From NCBI GenBank assembly GCA_000729835.1, contig JFHB01000002.1:496001-560000 (forward strand): 64,000 nt of DNA. Direction: 5' to 3'. This DNA is from Atkinsonella hypoxylon. Taxonomy: Eukaryota; Ascomycota; Sordariomycetes; Hypocreales; Clavicipitaceae. Numbering within the stretch: position 1 is the stretch's first letter; each line of letters starts with the position of its first letter. Shown here piece after piece: positions 12,101 to 23,467 of the stretch. The translations under genes and the position numbers were made by a program. Below the pieces are notes generated by a model. It did no database searches, was not told where the DNA came from, and saw only the letters and a list, made by a program, of their open reading frames with translations.

Positions 12101-13500
12101 CTGCTGCTGCTGCTGCTGCTGTTGCTGCTGGTGGACACCCATCTGTCCAGCGTGCTGGGAAGTCTGTAATCCTTGGAACTGCTGGCCATTCAGCTGGGCC
12201 GCTTGGAGAGCTTGCAACTGGCTGAGCTGGAGGGGATTCAGCTGTTGACCGTACATCTGTGGCATAATCATCTGCCCAGGAAGCTGCATGAGCTGGGGCT
12301 GTTGAGTAGGATTATACTGGAATGCACCAATAGACGAGACGGACTGGTTGACGGAGCCACGAGATCTGTGGCCGGGCTGGAAAGATGGTGCTTGGCCAGT
12401 AGCAGCAGGGGCGTCCTGATTCTGACCTTGATTGCGCCAGTTGCCCTCGAAGTTTCTGGACCCAGTACGCGCATGGCCGCTTCCGCGGCGAACGTCACCA
12501 TCTCCTCCAGTGTTGAACGTACTGGAGCGCAAACCAGAACCACCTCGACCATTCACAGCCATGCTCTGACTTCGTCCGTGTCCTCCACGGCCCCTGTTGG
12601 AGCCTTGAGCAACAGAAACATCCAGGTTCGGCTGTCCAGAGACAGGTCTATTTTCATTATCAGCCTTGTCAGAGCTTGACACAGAAGGACCAGGAAACTG
12701 AAAACCGGTCGTGGTACGTTTTTGCTGAGCAATCTCAGCAGCCTTCTTCGCATCGGCTAAAGCGAGAGAATGACGTCGCTGGTGACCTCCACCAGAGCTA
12801 CCGCGACCGCCTCTACCACCAGTATTTTCTCTATTTTGCGTCTGAGGGGCTTCGAAGTTACCAAAGGCAGATCCAGATGCACCAGAGGATGGTGCGGGAG
12901 GGGGACCCATGCCCATGTTTGGCATAGCCGACTGATTTCGGCGATGTGAGTGCGGCTGGCTCTGATGTGCCAAGCTCTGCTGTTCCATCGGGGTGGGAAA
13001 TTGGAAAGCGTTGCCCATGGGCTGCAAAGGATTGAACGCGCCGTTGGGACCAAGAGGTTGGCCGGGAGGCATCATGCCCATGTTGACATATTGTTGATGG
13101 GTAGCCTGGATCTGCTGTTGTTGCTGCTGCAACAGCTCGATTTGCTGTTGAATAGCCAATTGTTCCACTATAGACAACAAAAGGGATACAAAGTTAGTGG
13201 TATGGATCAAGTATTTTATAGTCATGATGAGAAAGGGGCATGTTTAGACAACGGAAGAAGTCACAGTTTCATAAGCTTCTACCAGTGAGGTATGACGGGT
13301 GCTTTCCAAAGGACCTGAATTCAGAATTGAAAGATGGACTCGGAAGGCTGTAGCGGCGACTTACTTCCAGGATTGGCAAACATGCTCATCAAGGGGGTCA
13401 ACTCCGAGGGGCTTCGCCGATGAGCAATGTGAAGCCTTCTTCCAGCAGGTCCAGGAACACCACCTGTCGGCTGCTGCTGCTGCTGTTGCTGCTGCTCCAT
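9174..13500 (-). CDS. SSD1: Ssd1 RNA-binding protein, RNase II-like fold with degenerate active site
   Basis: Exons 13500-13365, 13167-9291 and 9213-9174 give 1350 residues. The 3' exon is only 40 nt and encodes CLTIRSLNPYAL, matching the usual Ssd1 C-terminus after KSPP. The protein starts with a polyglutamine run, then a long Gln/Gly/Arg/Ser-rich low-complexity region with RGG-like pieces, then cold-shock domains (from about LFTPYLPQASLPALLADGQLV) and an RNB domain. Where active RNase II enzymes have the aspartate cluster DxxDDA, this protein reads SAELGNAIHV (about residues 745-752), so it should bind but not cut RNA, as known for yeast Ssd1. Ssd1 represses translation of cell-wall mRNAs and is controlled by Cbk1 kinase. 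I did not search systematically for Cbk1 HxRxxS/T sites, although QRRHSLAL in the N-terminal part resembles one. Confidence 0.96.
12093..12132. repeat. CAG/CTG triplet tract within SSD1
   Basis: A run of CTG repeats on the + strand (CAG in the gene) encodes about a dozen consecutive glutamines just upstream of the first cold-shock domain. A second glutamine tract encoded by the same triplets lies in exon 1 (about 13470-13497). Confidence 0.9.
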
Positions 13501-16056
13501 GACGGGCAGTCAGTCAGAGGGCACACAGCGCGCAGGTGAATTAGAAAGTATGCGGAGGCACGTTGAAGGCGGCTGGCCAGTGCGGCAATCAAGTCTCCGA
13601 GAGCAGGTATTCAGGATGTTGTATGGTAGTGTAAGATGGTTGTGGACTCGATTTTTAGAGCGGGATGGATTTACCGAAAGCTGTTGGCTTGACGGTTGGG
13701 CGAAGCTAGCTTGAGAGACAGTAGCAAGCAAAGCCCAAGGAGCTTAGGCTGGTGCGGATGCGATGGACGTTGTTGTTAAAAGGAGGGTGAGGTTGCGGCT
13801 GGTTTGCAAAAGCGAGCTCGATGAGAGCCAAGGAGCGTACAAAGGACGGAAATAGTGCAGTGGGATGATGCAGAGGAAGAAAGGAAGGCGATAGGGGATG
13901 GATGGGATGAAGAGACGGGGAAGCCCAGCTCGGACGAGAGACTGCAGACTGGATGGATGGTGGTGAACGATGGGAAGAGATGAATGGAGAGCCGAACGGA
14001 GTTGGACAGGTTAAAGCCTGGCTGGCTGGACGGCTGGCTGGACGGCTGGGCTCGTCAGCGGACAGTCAAGCGGCCTGGTGTAAATATAACCGGACGACTG
14101 GCTGGGGAGGCTTGCCGGCGTTAAAAGAGCTGGAGACGTACGGAGTAGAGGGGGTAGGCTATCAGTGGGGCAAGAGGGCACTAGAGCAATCTGGGTGCCT
14201 ACCTACCTACCTAGGTACCTAGGTACCCACCAACCTTAGGTAGGTAGGTACTGTACGTACTGTACTGATTGTACCCGAGGTGAGAAACCTCGCAAGTTAT
14301 TAGGAACAATTGAAGTGACGGAAAGTCGAGCGCCTCCGGGAAGCGAACCGAGTTCTCAACAGCCAGCGTTGTATATTGCTTCTGAGCGCGTCTCGTGCCA
14401 TCGTGTTAGGCTCTTAGCCTGTAACTGCCTTGGCAAAGCAATATTGTTACACCGATGGCTTTAGCTCCGGCTTTATAGAACAGACAATGAAGCATACACA
14501 CATATCTTAAGAAGGCCAAGCATCCAACATATTCATTCACACCCGACGCAGCCGGGACCAACTACTGAAGTCGAGCTATTACCTGGCTTGGGCCGAAGTG
14601 CGAGATATTGGTGATTGGTGATAGATTACACGACGGATCCTGCCTACCAATACATAAGTCAGGACATCCCGCCTTCTGTCACCGGCGTGATAGTTAGTGA
14701 CATAGTGACATAGTGACATAATGACATAATGACATAATAACATAATGACATAGTGAGCGTTAGAGTGAGAGTGAAAATGGGGCCACACACGTATTCCGTA
14801 ATCATACCTACCTACGGAATACCTACCTAAGTTAATGCATATACGGAATAAGTACCTATGTACACAGATGCGATGCCCCTGCCCATAATGCACCTGGTGC
14901 CGCTACACAATTCAGATCACACACAACCCACCCCTGTTCGTCGTATTCTTTAACGTTATGCTTTGGCGAAGCGGCCAAGCTCCGCTCTGCTAATTAGTCT
15001 CCGACCGCAATTTGTTTTCTGGTTCTGTTTGGTAGTAGTTACCGTAGAACTGATGTTGTGTCACCACATGTGCGTGCGCTTTGCAAGGCAGTGGCGAGAG
15101 CGTCAGCGGAATTATGCGAATAGTAGAGAGGAAGTATCAGTGTGAGGGGAAATCAATGCCGCCGCCGGAGTTCCGTCGCCAGTCCTGGGAGGGAACTTCT
15201 GGGTTCAGGATGACACTATCGCTTTAGATGGCTGGATGAGTGATGAGTAAGGTGTTTATCTCATGCATGCTGCATGGCATCTCAGTTGGGATAACGCAGG
15301 ATTCCTACGTTACTCAGATGAACGAGTCAAACTGGCGAAATATCCCTGCCGACACACACCAAAGAGATGTGGACGTAACTTTCGAGATGCTTAGCGTGTG
15401 CGATGACGTTGATATTCTTTGAACGCAAGGCCCTGGCACGGATGCAATGCGCAATGGATGATTGACTAGTTATTGACTCTGATGATGCACTCTCTGTGAA
15501 CACAAGCGGCTCCATCCCTCTGCCTACACAAAGGAAAGGGAGCAAGCTGGTCACGAGATCCACTGTTTATCCACTACCAGTTACTCTTTGAACCTAGGGC
15601 GAAATATCTTATGATCTGTTATAATATTACTAATGTGCTTTTCACTTCGACAGAATTGGACGGTGGCTGAAATCTGTGCCGCCCCCCTCCCTCCCCTCAT
15701 GGCGCACCACGTCTCTAAGCCAACCAGGCAGCTCAGCAGCTCGGCAGCTCAGCAGCTCAGCCCGGCCCACCATTCTGCAAACGCCGCACGTTCAAATGAA
15801 TTACTTACCTACCTAGGTATGTAGGTTGTGTCAATCTTATCATTCACTTATCGGAAAAGAAGTTGGTCCATAGCCCTAGATATCGCCTGTGCCTTCAACA
15901 GCTTCTCAGCAACACCTGCACTAACGCGAAGAAAGCATTGGCGACTACCATCTACCTCCAAAGGAGAATTGAGCCAAATTTGGACTTTTACTCACACCTC
16001 GATGACACGGTAGCAACGGGCGTCCCTTTCTCTCAGCCGTCGACACTTCCAGCGCA
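13501..16056. other. Long divergent intergenic region between SSD1 and GLE1
   Basis: No gene recognised in about 2.5 kb. It holds the SSD1 and GLE1 promoters, a GCTGGCTGGAC-type repeat (about 14018-14052), a TACCTACCTACCTAGGTACCTAGGTA stretch (14199-14226), an 8-bp array (14698-14753) and another TACCTAGGTA copy near 15810. The SSD1 leader side is GA-rich, consistent with a long transcribed leader, though this is not demonstrated. Confidence 0.55.
14698..14753. repeat. 8-bp tandem array (TGACATAG/TGACATAA)
   Basis: Seven tandem copies of TGACATAR with single-base variants. It is a microsatellite-like block without coding context. Confidence 0.85.
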
Positions 16057-17757
16057 ATGTCAAACTCTTCACCATTGAGGAAAAGCCAGTTTCTTTCCAG
16101 TCCAGACCGAGGTTATGTGTCCAGCTTCCTGCTAGATGATCGAAATACGGAATTGAGTCATCGAGATGCCCTCGCTGCGGCGCAAGCCGAACACGAGCGA
16201 GTGAGAGAGACGGCTTTACGGGTCTTCGATTTGCATATACTCCATGAGGAATACAATCGCATCTTGGAACAAGAACGCAGAGAGCAGGAAAGATTGAAGG
16301 CCGAAGCGGCCGTTGCCGCCGAAGAAAAGAGACTGCAAGAGCTCAGGGCCAAATCGATACCCAAACTTCCGCCGCCGAAACCAGTGCCAGAACCAGAAGC
16401 TGCCAGAGCGGTGGAAAGGCTAGTTGAGAGGAAGAGACCTATGCTAGCACCTTCAGAATCCAATAAGTCAGAGACTCTCGCACAGACGCAGTTCAAGACA
16501 CAAGAGCCGATTGCATCGACACCGCAGCCAAACGGGCTGTTTGCCAGTTTAGCGAAACAAGCCCAGAGCAGTCCGTCCGGCACAAGCGGTCAGAAACAAG
16601 ACCGATCCCAGCAGCAGCCAGTAGTTCTGAGCCAGAACCAGTCGTTTTTATCACCTCCGAGCGTCGTCCCAACAACCCAGCAAACCGCACCTGTACCATC
16701 AGTTCAGCCATCACAACCGAACTCATACCTTGACCCGTTATCGGATCGATATGTCCAGATCCACCAAGCTCTCAAAAAGCTGCGGAAAGATGTAGTGGCG
16801 GCATCAAAGGTGGCGGCATCACCCCTGAAGGGCAAAGTCGGCAGCATTCGAAGAGAGATCCGCGTTTCACTTGGACAATTGACAGGCGGCAAGGGGGCTA
16901 ATGTGCAACCAGTAAGTCTTACACGCAAGCAGGGTCCTTGAGCACAATTGCTTCTTCTAACTTGAGATCCGCAGACAAGCAAGTTGATGGCATTGCTTCG
17001 ACAGTCTCTTGATGGCCAGCTCCCCAGCCCAGCGATTGATGTCAGCCTATATGTGGCGACACCTCGTCAACCTTTGGCTGAGGACGTTCCGAATAATGGT
17101 CCCACACTACCATCCTTGTTTGTATACCTGATGAACATCATTGCGAAAGGTATAATCAGCCAGTTCATAAATGAATGTGGAGCGAATCCGAAAGCCGCGG
17201 ACCCTATTGGCGTCTTCACGGCACAAGTGTTCTCTCACAAGGACTTCTCATGGCGCGGCCAGTCTCTGATCGACATCCTCCTTGCCAAGTTCAAAGTGGT
17301 ATGCCCCGTTCTATTTGGTTCAAGAGGCAATGACAAGCTTGAAAGAGGCAGGCAAGCTTTAGGCTGGAAGAAGGACGGACCATCATGGATTCCGGAGCAG
17401 AACCACAACGACAGAATGGCGGGTCTCGGAGCAGGCTTTGCCTCTATTTCGTTGCGAGATTTCAGCAAAGCCTCCAAGACGAACCCGTACCCGCCGTCAA
17501 ATTACTGGAAAGCCTTTGCCTGTATCGTGAACTCCCCTGCGAACGAAATCTCAAACACCCAACTAATTGTTCTGCGATCCATGATTGATGGGCACGAGCA
17601 GCGATTCCTCAGCTTCTACGGAAACGCCGCCGTGGCAGCGCTGAGGCTTGCATTAGTGGAAGTTCCAAAGAAAGCACCCGCCAATTCCTCTGCTGCCGGG
17701 TCTCTTCGCGCATTAGGTGATATTCTTCGCGTTGATGGTGGGCTTGTATTGGCGTAG
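16057..17757 (+). CDS. GLE1: Nucleoporin/mRNA export factor Gle1
   Basis: Two exons (16057-16911, 16975-17757; 63-nt intron with GTAAGT donor) give 545 residues. The N-terminal half has a charged coiled coil (about residues 45-110, EEYNRILEQERREQERLKAEA) and a Pro/Gln/Ser-rich linker. The C-terminal half is the all-helical Gle1 domain, with LFVYLMNIIAKGIISQFINECG, IGVFTAQVFSHKDFSWRG, LLAKFKVVCPVLFG and ERGRQALGW as family landmarks. Gle1 sits on the cytoplasmic face of the nuclear pore. With inositol hexakisphosphate it stimulates the DEAD-box ATPase Dbp5 to strip export factors from mRNA. Length matches fungal Gle1. The ATG at 16057 is the first in frame. Confidence 0.95.
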
Positions 17758-18180
17758 GCATGAAGTTTAGCCCTCTGCTTGCAGGATGGGCGAGTGGATG
17801 GGGTGTAAAGATTTAGATGCGGGTTCTGCGAGTTATGGTCTGCCGAGATATGGGATCGCCATAAGACACGTACTTACCACTACTGTGAGGACGATCATAT
17901 AGGGTACGATTATTTGCATATATACTGGCGTTGCATGTCAAGATGCAGTGAAGTAGTGTGCTGACCTAGCTCTACTACATATTGTACGTGGAGAATGAAT
18001 CACATTTCGACAGAAAGACGGGTATTCCGACGCCATTTCGAGGCTACCTCAACACTGTCTACACAGATCGTTGAAACTCCATATAAATCTAAATAACTAA
18101 AACCCGCTACTGGAGAGAGAAAGAAGGACATCTCCTGCGTGACATCAATGCTGGTCCTACCATCCCACGTGCCCTTGCCC
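17758..18180. other. Convergent 3' region, no gene seen
   Basis: AT-rich spacer between the stop codons of GLE1 (+) and TLG1 (-). It presumably holds both 3' UTRs, and nothing else was recognised. Confidence 0.5.
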
Positions 18181-18971
18181 TTACAGAATCACCAACAAGA
18201 ACAACAAGAGCATCAAGACGAATATCAAGACGCCTATGCAGCAACTGCTCCACCGATCTTCATTCTTCCTCATGACATAGTGCAATTTCTGCATACCACT
18301 CTGCAGTCTCCCGCCCACCCGATCCACAGTGTCATCCACAACCTCAAGCATCTCCCTCTGCGCCTCGAGCTCCCTCCCCATATCATCCGCCTGCCTCCGC
18401 AGATTGCCCACGGTCCGAAAGACGCCGTCAAGGTGCTCGTCCTGCTCGCGCATCATCTCCACCTGCTGCTGCTGCTCGAACTCGGCATACCCGTCCGCCT
18501 CCTCGCCGACAGCAAAGGAGCCGGGGTCATCAGGCCGATGGCCGCTGTCCGGGCCGGAGCGCTCAAGCTTCTTGGTGAGCTCGTCGCGCATGTCCTCTAT
18601 CTCGCCGCCGACTTCGCGGACGAGGCGCTTCCGCCGCGCGACTTCGTCTGCTGGGATGCCATACTGGGACGGGTTGGACTCGATGGCCTGGACGGAGGCG
18701 ACTAGGTCGGCGAGGTCTTCGGCGAGGGAGGACAGGGCGGACTCGAGGTCGCTTTGGGCGGAGGCGAGTTCGGGGGAGGAGGGCGTCGTGGCGAGCGAGC
18801 GGATGCGCAGGTAGGAGGCGAAGAGGGGCCGGGTGGACGACAGCTGGGTGAGGACGTCTCTGGGCTTGGGTGTCAGTTGCGGGTGGTGGAATGGGGGAGA
18901 GGGAGAGCTGGCTTGCGCGCCTACTGCTGGACTTGGAGGAAGGGGTCCTCCTCGTTGGTGGAGGACATCAT
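18181..18971 (-). CDS. TLG1: Qc-SNARE of the Tlg1/syntaxin-6 family
   Basis: Exons 18971-18925 and 18859-18181 (65-nt intron) give 241 residues. The N-terminus MMSSTNEEDPFLQVQQDVL and the following helices (TRPLFASYLRIRSLA) match the syntaxin-6 N-terminal three-helix domain. The SNARE motif runs from about REQDEHLDGVFRTVGNL with the zero-layer glutamine in ELEAQREMLEVVD. A single C-terminal membrane anchor (CIGVLIFVLMLLLFLLVIL) ends the protein, as in tail-anchored SNAREs. In yeast Tlg1 drives fusion of endosome-derived vesicles with the late Golgi. The same trans-Golgi/endosome role is inferred. A second ATG directly follows the first, and either could be used. Confidence 0.92.
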
Positions 18972-19526
18972 CTTTGCGATGCGGGATGGCGGGTTCTATG
19001 GGACTCCGTCTCCCATGCTAGGTTGTTTTGGCTGCGCTTTTGAGGCCGATGCGAGGGCGTGTCTGGCCTGTGAGAGGCGATGGGGTCAGGGCACATGTAA
19101 GTGTTGAGATGTTGAAAAGCTGGTGTTGCAGTGGTTTTGTCCAAGACGGTTGTCGCCGGCTGCGGATGACGTTGCAGGTTTGCAAGTGGGATCGGACCAG
19201 GCCTGGGACGGCGACTGTGGAGACGAACTGTGATGAACTCTGATGAAACTCTTGATGACGGTCAATCAGCGCATATTGCTATTTCATAACTAGTTAGGCA
19301 CCGGGCCCGAGATGGCTGCGGACCTAGCCATGGAGTAAAAAAAAAAAAAAAAATTGCTGAGCTGAGCCCGTACAAACAAACCCCACCCAAGGACACGCCC
19401 TCGTGGACAGGATCCTGTTTCCTAGCAACCCGAGCATTGGTTCGGTCCAGTCTTAAACGGCAGCGAGAAACGATTGCATGGCCGCCGACTTGATTCTCCT
19501 CATTCAAAACATCCAATCCCAATTTG
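18972..19526. promoter_or_regulatory. Divergent promoter region of TLG1 and the dehydratase gene
   Basis: About 550 bp between head-to-head genes, with an A-tract of about 17 at 19337-19353. No gene was recognised and no specific binding sites are assigned. Confidence 0.4.
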
Positions 19527-20498
19527 ATGCAGCAATCCTATGTAGAAACCGCCGCCCAGGCGGTACGGGCCAGGAGCCGCATCCGCTGCCACATCTACAA
19601 GACGCCTCTAATCCCCTCCAGGACAAACAGCGAGCGCCACGACGGAACCAAGCTGCTCCTCAAAGCAGACAACTTCCAACTGACAGGCTCCTTCAAAATC
19701 CGCGGCGCCATGGCCAAGATGTCCGCCCCGTCCGCCGCCCAAGCCAGCCAGCTCATCACCGCCTCATCAGGCAACCACGGCATCGGCGCCGCATGCGCAG
19801 CCCGTTCCCTCGCCAAGAACCTCACCGTCGTCCTGCCCGAGACAGTGGTCCCAGCCAAGCTCGGCAAGATCCAAGCCTACGGCGCGCACGTCATCCTCCA
19901 CGGGGCGCAAACAGGTCTGGCCGAGCAACATGCCCAAAGGCTCGCTACCTCAGGCGCGTACACGTACATCTCGCCCTACAACGACCCGGACATCGTCGCC
20001 GGCCAGGGGTCCATAGCCCTGGAGATACTGGAGCAGTGCGACGAGGTGCAGAACATCTTCGTGGCCATGGGCGGCGGAGGGCTGATCAGCGGCATCGGGT
20101 CCGTCTGCAAAGCCTTCCATCCGAGGACCAGGATTTACGGCGTGGCGGCCGACAACTCCAAAGCGCTGGCTGAGTCGATGAAGGCAGGACGCGTTGTCGA
20201 AACGGACCATTTGCAGACACTTGCTGATGCTGTTGCGGGGGGCATAGATGAGGATGCCGTCACCCTGCCTTTGGCCCTGGCTGTTGTCGACGAGGTCGTT
20301 GTGTGTGATGAGCGCGAGATCGCTGCTGCCCTCAAAGCGCTTGCTTTTCAGGAAAATATGCTTGTGGAGGGCGCTGCTGCTTTGGCCCTCGCGGGCTTTC
20401 ATCAGGTTGCCGACAAGGTGGCTGGCCAGACGAGCGTGGTTGTCCTGTGTGGAGCAAATTACGATGAGGGAATCATTACGAAGACAATTATGGGCTGA
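19527..20498 (+). CDS. PLP-dependent serine/threonine dehydratase or serine racemase-like enzyme
   Basis: Single exon, 323 residues from the ATG at 19527. Fold-type II PLP enzyme: the Schiff-base lysine is K57 in GSFKIRGA, the phosphate-side loop is ASSGNHG (about 79-85), and the glycine loop is MGGGGLISGI. This compact form without an ACT regulatory domain matches serine racemase / threo-3-hydroxyaspartate ammonia-lyase (yeast Sry1) and catabolic threonine dehydratases rather than the biosynthetic mitochondrial Ilv1. It should deaminate a hydroxy-amino acid to a keto acid plus ammonia. The exact substrate cannot be decided from sequence. No mitochondrial presequence is evident. Confidence 0.9.
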   Translation: MQQSYVETAAQAVRARSRIRCHIYKTPLIPSRTNSERHDGTKLLLKADNFQLTGSFKIRGAMAKMSAPSAAQASQLITASSGNHGIGAACAARSLAKNLTVVLPETVVPAKLGKIQAYGAHVILHGAQTGLAEQHAQRLATSGAYTYISPYNDPDIVAGQGSIALEILEQCDEVQNIFVAMGGGGLISGIGSVCKAFHPRTRIYGVAADNSKALAESMKAGRVVETDHLQTLADAVAGGIDEDAVTLPLALAVVDEVVVCDEREIAAALKALAFQENMLVEGAAALALAGFHQVADKVAGQTSVVVLCGANYDEGIITKTIMG

Positions 20499-21541
20499 AC
20501 GCTGACAAGGATGGTGGAAAAAAAAAAAAAGATAGAAGTGAGCATCCTCTGTGTGTCGTGTCCATTTACCCTCCACGCTTCGTCATGTCATGGCGTTGAA
20601 TCGGATCTGTTAGCATTATGAACGAGCATTCTTTTGTTTCGGGTCAGCAATGGAGGTGCCGTCGAGATTTGTCGAATTCTTCCCGCGAAGATGGCCCCGG
20701 ATCAGGTTTCATCACCTTAGTGACTAAGTAGCTGATGCTTTGGTCCAGGGCCAATGGCTGCGCCGACAGTGCTCAGAGGAATCTGAGGATCGAATTGAGC
20801 TCCTTCCCGCCAGAGACAGCACCTCGTCCTGTCCTGACCTGTGCTCGATCGATCAGACGCTGCCGGTGTTAATCTGGAGCTTGTACGGAATAGAGTGGTG
20901 ATGGTATGTGTAGGCGCGAGCGTCTTTAACATCGTTGTACAATGCATCACCAACGACTTGAGTGCTTGTGGTAGGTATGGGAGGTAACCTTGACCGCAAC
21001 ACTGCGGCACAATCTGATTACGTGTTTGCTTGGCTCAGCATAAGGAATCGGACACATGTGGAAGAAGCTGCTTGTGACAAGTCGAATGCACTCCGCTAAA
21101 CAACAAGCCATGGCATCACAGTAAGCGCAACGACGGATGACAAATTATCGCAGGAGCGGAGCGGTATGCCGTATTAGCCAAGCCCGTCACGACATGCAGA
21201 CGCCATGCAGCTCATCTACAGTTGCAACACCCCGTAAGCCTGAACCGCGGCGCTCTGCAGGTGAATCGAGGCTGACGTTCGCCACACCTGCTTGTAGTCG
21301 AGATAAAACTTGAAGGTCAGAAGTTACAGAATTTGGGATCGTGACGCTCGAATATTGCCAAATGGGTTCACTACGTGTTGCTACCAAGCTCAGTCTTATG
21401 AGAGAAATCCATTGCTCGTGTTAAATAAAAACGACCTTATCTAGTGTAACAAATCATAAACTCCAGGTATTTTTACCCTGCCAAGATTTGCAATCTTAGC
21501 GAGAGCAAGCAACTTCAGCTGTGCATCGTAACAGATGGTGG
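20499..21541. other. Convergent intergenic region, no gene seen
   Basis: About 1 kb between the dehydratase and homocitrate synthase 3' ends. Only short unsupported open frames; an A-tract lies at 20519-20530. Confidence 0.5.
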
Positions 21542-23467
21542 CTACATTGGTCCGCTCTGGAGCTCGAGGTGATATGAGCGAATGATCGAGTCAGTGTCGT
21601 CAATAGCAAGGGGCCGGATGTCGGCCATTGCCTTGATCTTCTGGGTTCTGTTTATTACCTTTCTGTCAGCGACAAAGAAACGCATATTCCATAGTGGTGC
21701 GGAGAATACGTACACTTCCTTCACTTGATCATCGGTCATGGAAAGACCGAGTTGCTCCACACGACTCTTGATCGCGTTCCATCCAGTCAATCTTGAGGCG
21801 AAATGGACGTATCGATTCATGCCAAAGTCAGCTGGGTTGATGATCTCGTAAGTACTGGGCATGTTCAGGATGGCTTTGGCGTGAATTCCGGCCTTATGGG
21901 TGAAGGCACAAAAGCCAGTGATAGGGTTATTGAACGGGACATTGATTGCAACTGCTTCAGCGACCAGATCCTCAATCTCCTTGAGCTTGTGTAGCTTGTA
22001 TCGCGAGGTAACGTAGTCGTGGCTGCCAACAATCATGCGGGCGAGTAGGCCGCCCAAGGGCTATAGACAAATCAATCGCACGATCACAATTATGGGTGGT
22101 CGTCTGGTGGTCGTCAATACTCACAGTGATGCCATTTCGTTCGCCGATGCCTAAAACAGAGGTATCGATATCTGGAATCCAAGTGTGAGTAAATTAAACC
22201 GTGGCTGTAACTCGTTCAGACATGTAGACGTGGCTTACGGGTAGCACCAGCCTCAAGAGCAGCGTAAGCATTGGCAATGGCACAACCAGTATCATTGTGC
22301 TAAAATAGTATTAGCAAGCACTTCCAAATATGCCGTCATAGGGAGACACTGCGTATGCCACTCACAAAGTGAGTCTCAATGTCACAAGAGACGACGCCTC
22401 TCAGCGTGCGGACGAGGTCATAAACTTGTCTGGGAGTGGCACATCCGACAGTGTCAGCAACACCAACACGGTGCACGCCGACAGCATCTACGGCCTTGTA
22501 CAGCGACAGCAAATCGACGAGGTCGGATCGAAACGAGTCTTCGGATGAGAATCGAACCTCGCGTCCCTGGCTGCGGTGGGTGTTAGCAGGCGGACCAGCT
22601 CACCAGAAGACCAGAAGCGCCCCTGCACTTGCCTCTTGACATATTCTATAACCTCAATAGCAGTCTTGGTGATATAGGCCATATCCTTGCCGTGAGAGTG
22701 CTCTCTTAGCTGCTTGGACGTGCCAATGACCACATCAACGCCGTCGACACCAGTTGCAACAGCCAACTTGGCATCTTCCATCTGTCGAACCCATTATTTT
22801 CAGAACTATTCGCAAACGTAAGGGCCGAGAGGATCATTCAACCTACTGTACATCGCACATCTGTTATAGCATGTCAGCCATTAATCCGGGCGGAAAAAGA
22901 GAAACAAAAACGACTGCCACCGTTATATTGCCAGTCAAGAGGGATTTCACTTACGAGTCAAGATCTTGGACTTAAGACCCAGCTTGCAGATGGCCTCGCA
23001 GTCCTTTCGTGATTGTTCACTGGCCGCAGGAGATGTGAGTTCGATATACTCAACACCGAAGTCTGAGAGAGAAGTGGCACTAATTAACTTGTATTAGACA
23101 CGCAAGACATCTGGGGGGAGGATCCATTGCAATGGGCTTCATACATCTTGATCTTGGTTTCTGTTGAAGTACCATGTTAGCTGATAGACTTTGGTCGCAA
23201 AATTGACGGACAGTCATTACCCGTATCAAAGAACGCATTGGCGAATTGCTCGCCTTCTCTCAAGGTGCTCTCAATAATCTGGAATTTGTCGGTGTTTGAC
23301 AAAAAATCGCCGACAGACTGGTAAGGGGAGCCGGCGTGGTGAGGTCTGTTCACTCTGCGAGGGGACACAGGCGACGTTCTGCCATTGGGGCTGCTGGTTG
23401 TGCCCGCGGTGGTTCCATAGACGCCGTAATCGCCGTTGGCACCATTGGGTAAATTGTCGGTAGCCAT
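21542..23467 (-). CDS. LYS20/21: Homocitrate synthase, first enzyme of the alpha-aminoadipate lysine pathway
   Basis: Ten exons: 23467-23221, 23160-23145, 23079-22955, 22860-22847, 22781-22633, 22570-22366, 22299-22239, 22171-22125, 22060-21714 and 21647-21542. They sum to 439 codons (438 residues). The TIM-barrel core shows IIESTLREGEQF near the start (catalytic Arg and metal-binding Glu), RFSSEDSFRSDL, GVADTVGCATPRQVY, the HFHNDTGCAIAN metal site, LGIGERNGITPLGGLLARM, and FCAFTHKAGIHAKA in the C-terminal lid. It condenses acetyl-CoA with 2-oxoglutarate. Lysine feedback is known for this family. The first 50 residues are Ser/Asn/Gly/Pro-rich and do not look like a mitochondrial presequence. 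Exons 2 (16 nt) and 4 (14 nt) are micro-exons. Intron 5 may be GC-AG. Confidence 0.96.

Noticed and set aside
18139..18705. A 188-codon plus-strand open frame
   Set aside because: It lies wholly antisense to TLG1, whose family identity, introns and membrane anchor are clear. The frame is a shadow of GC-rich codons.
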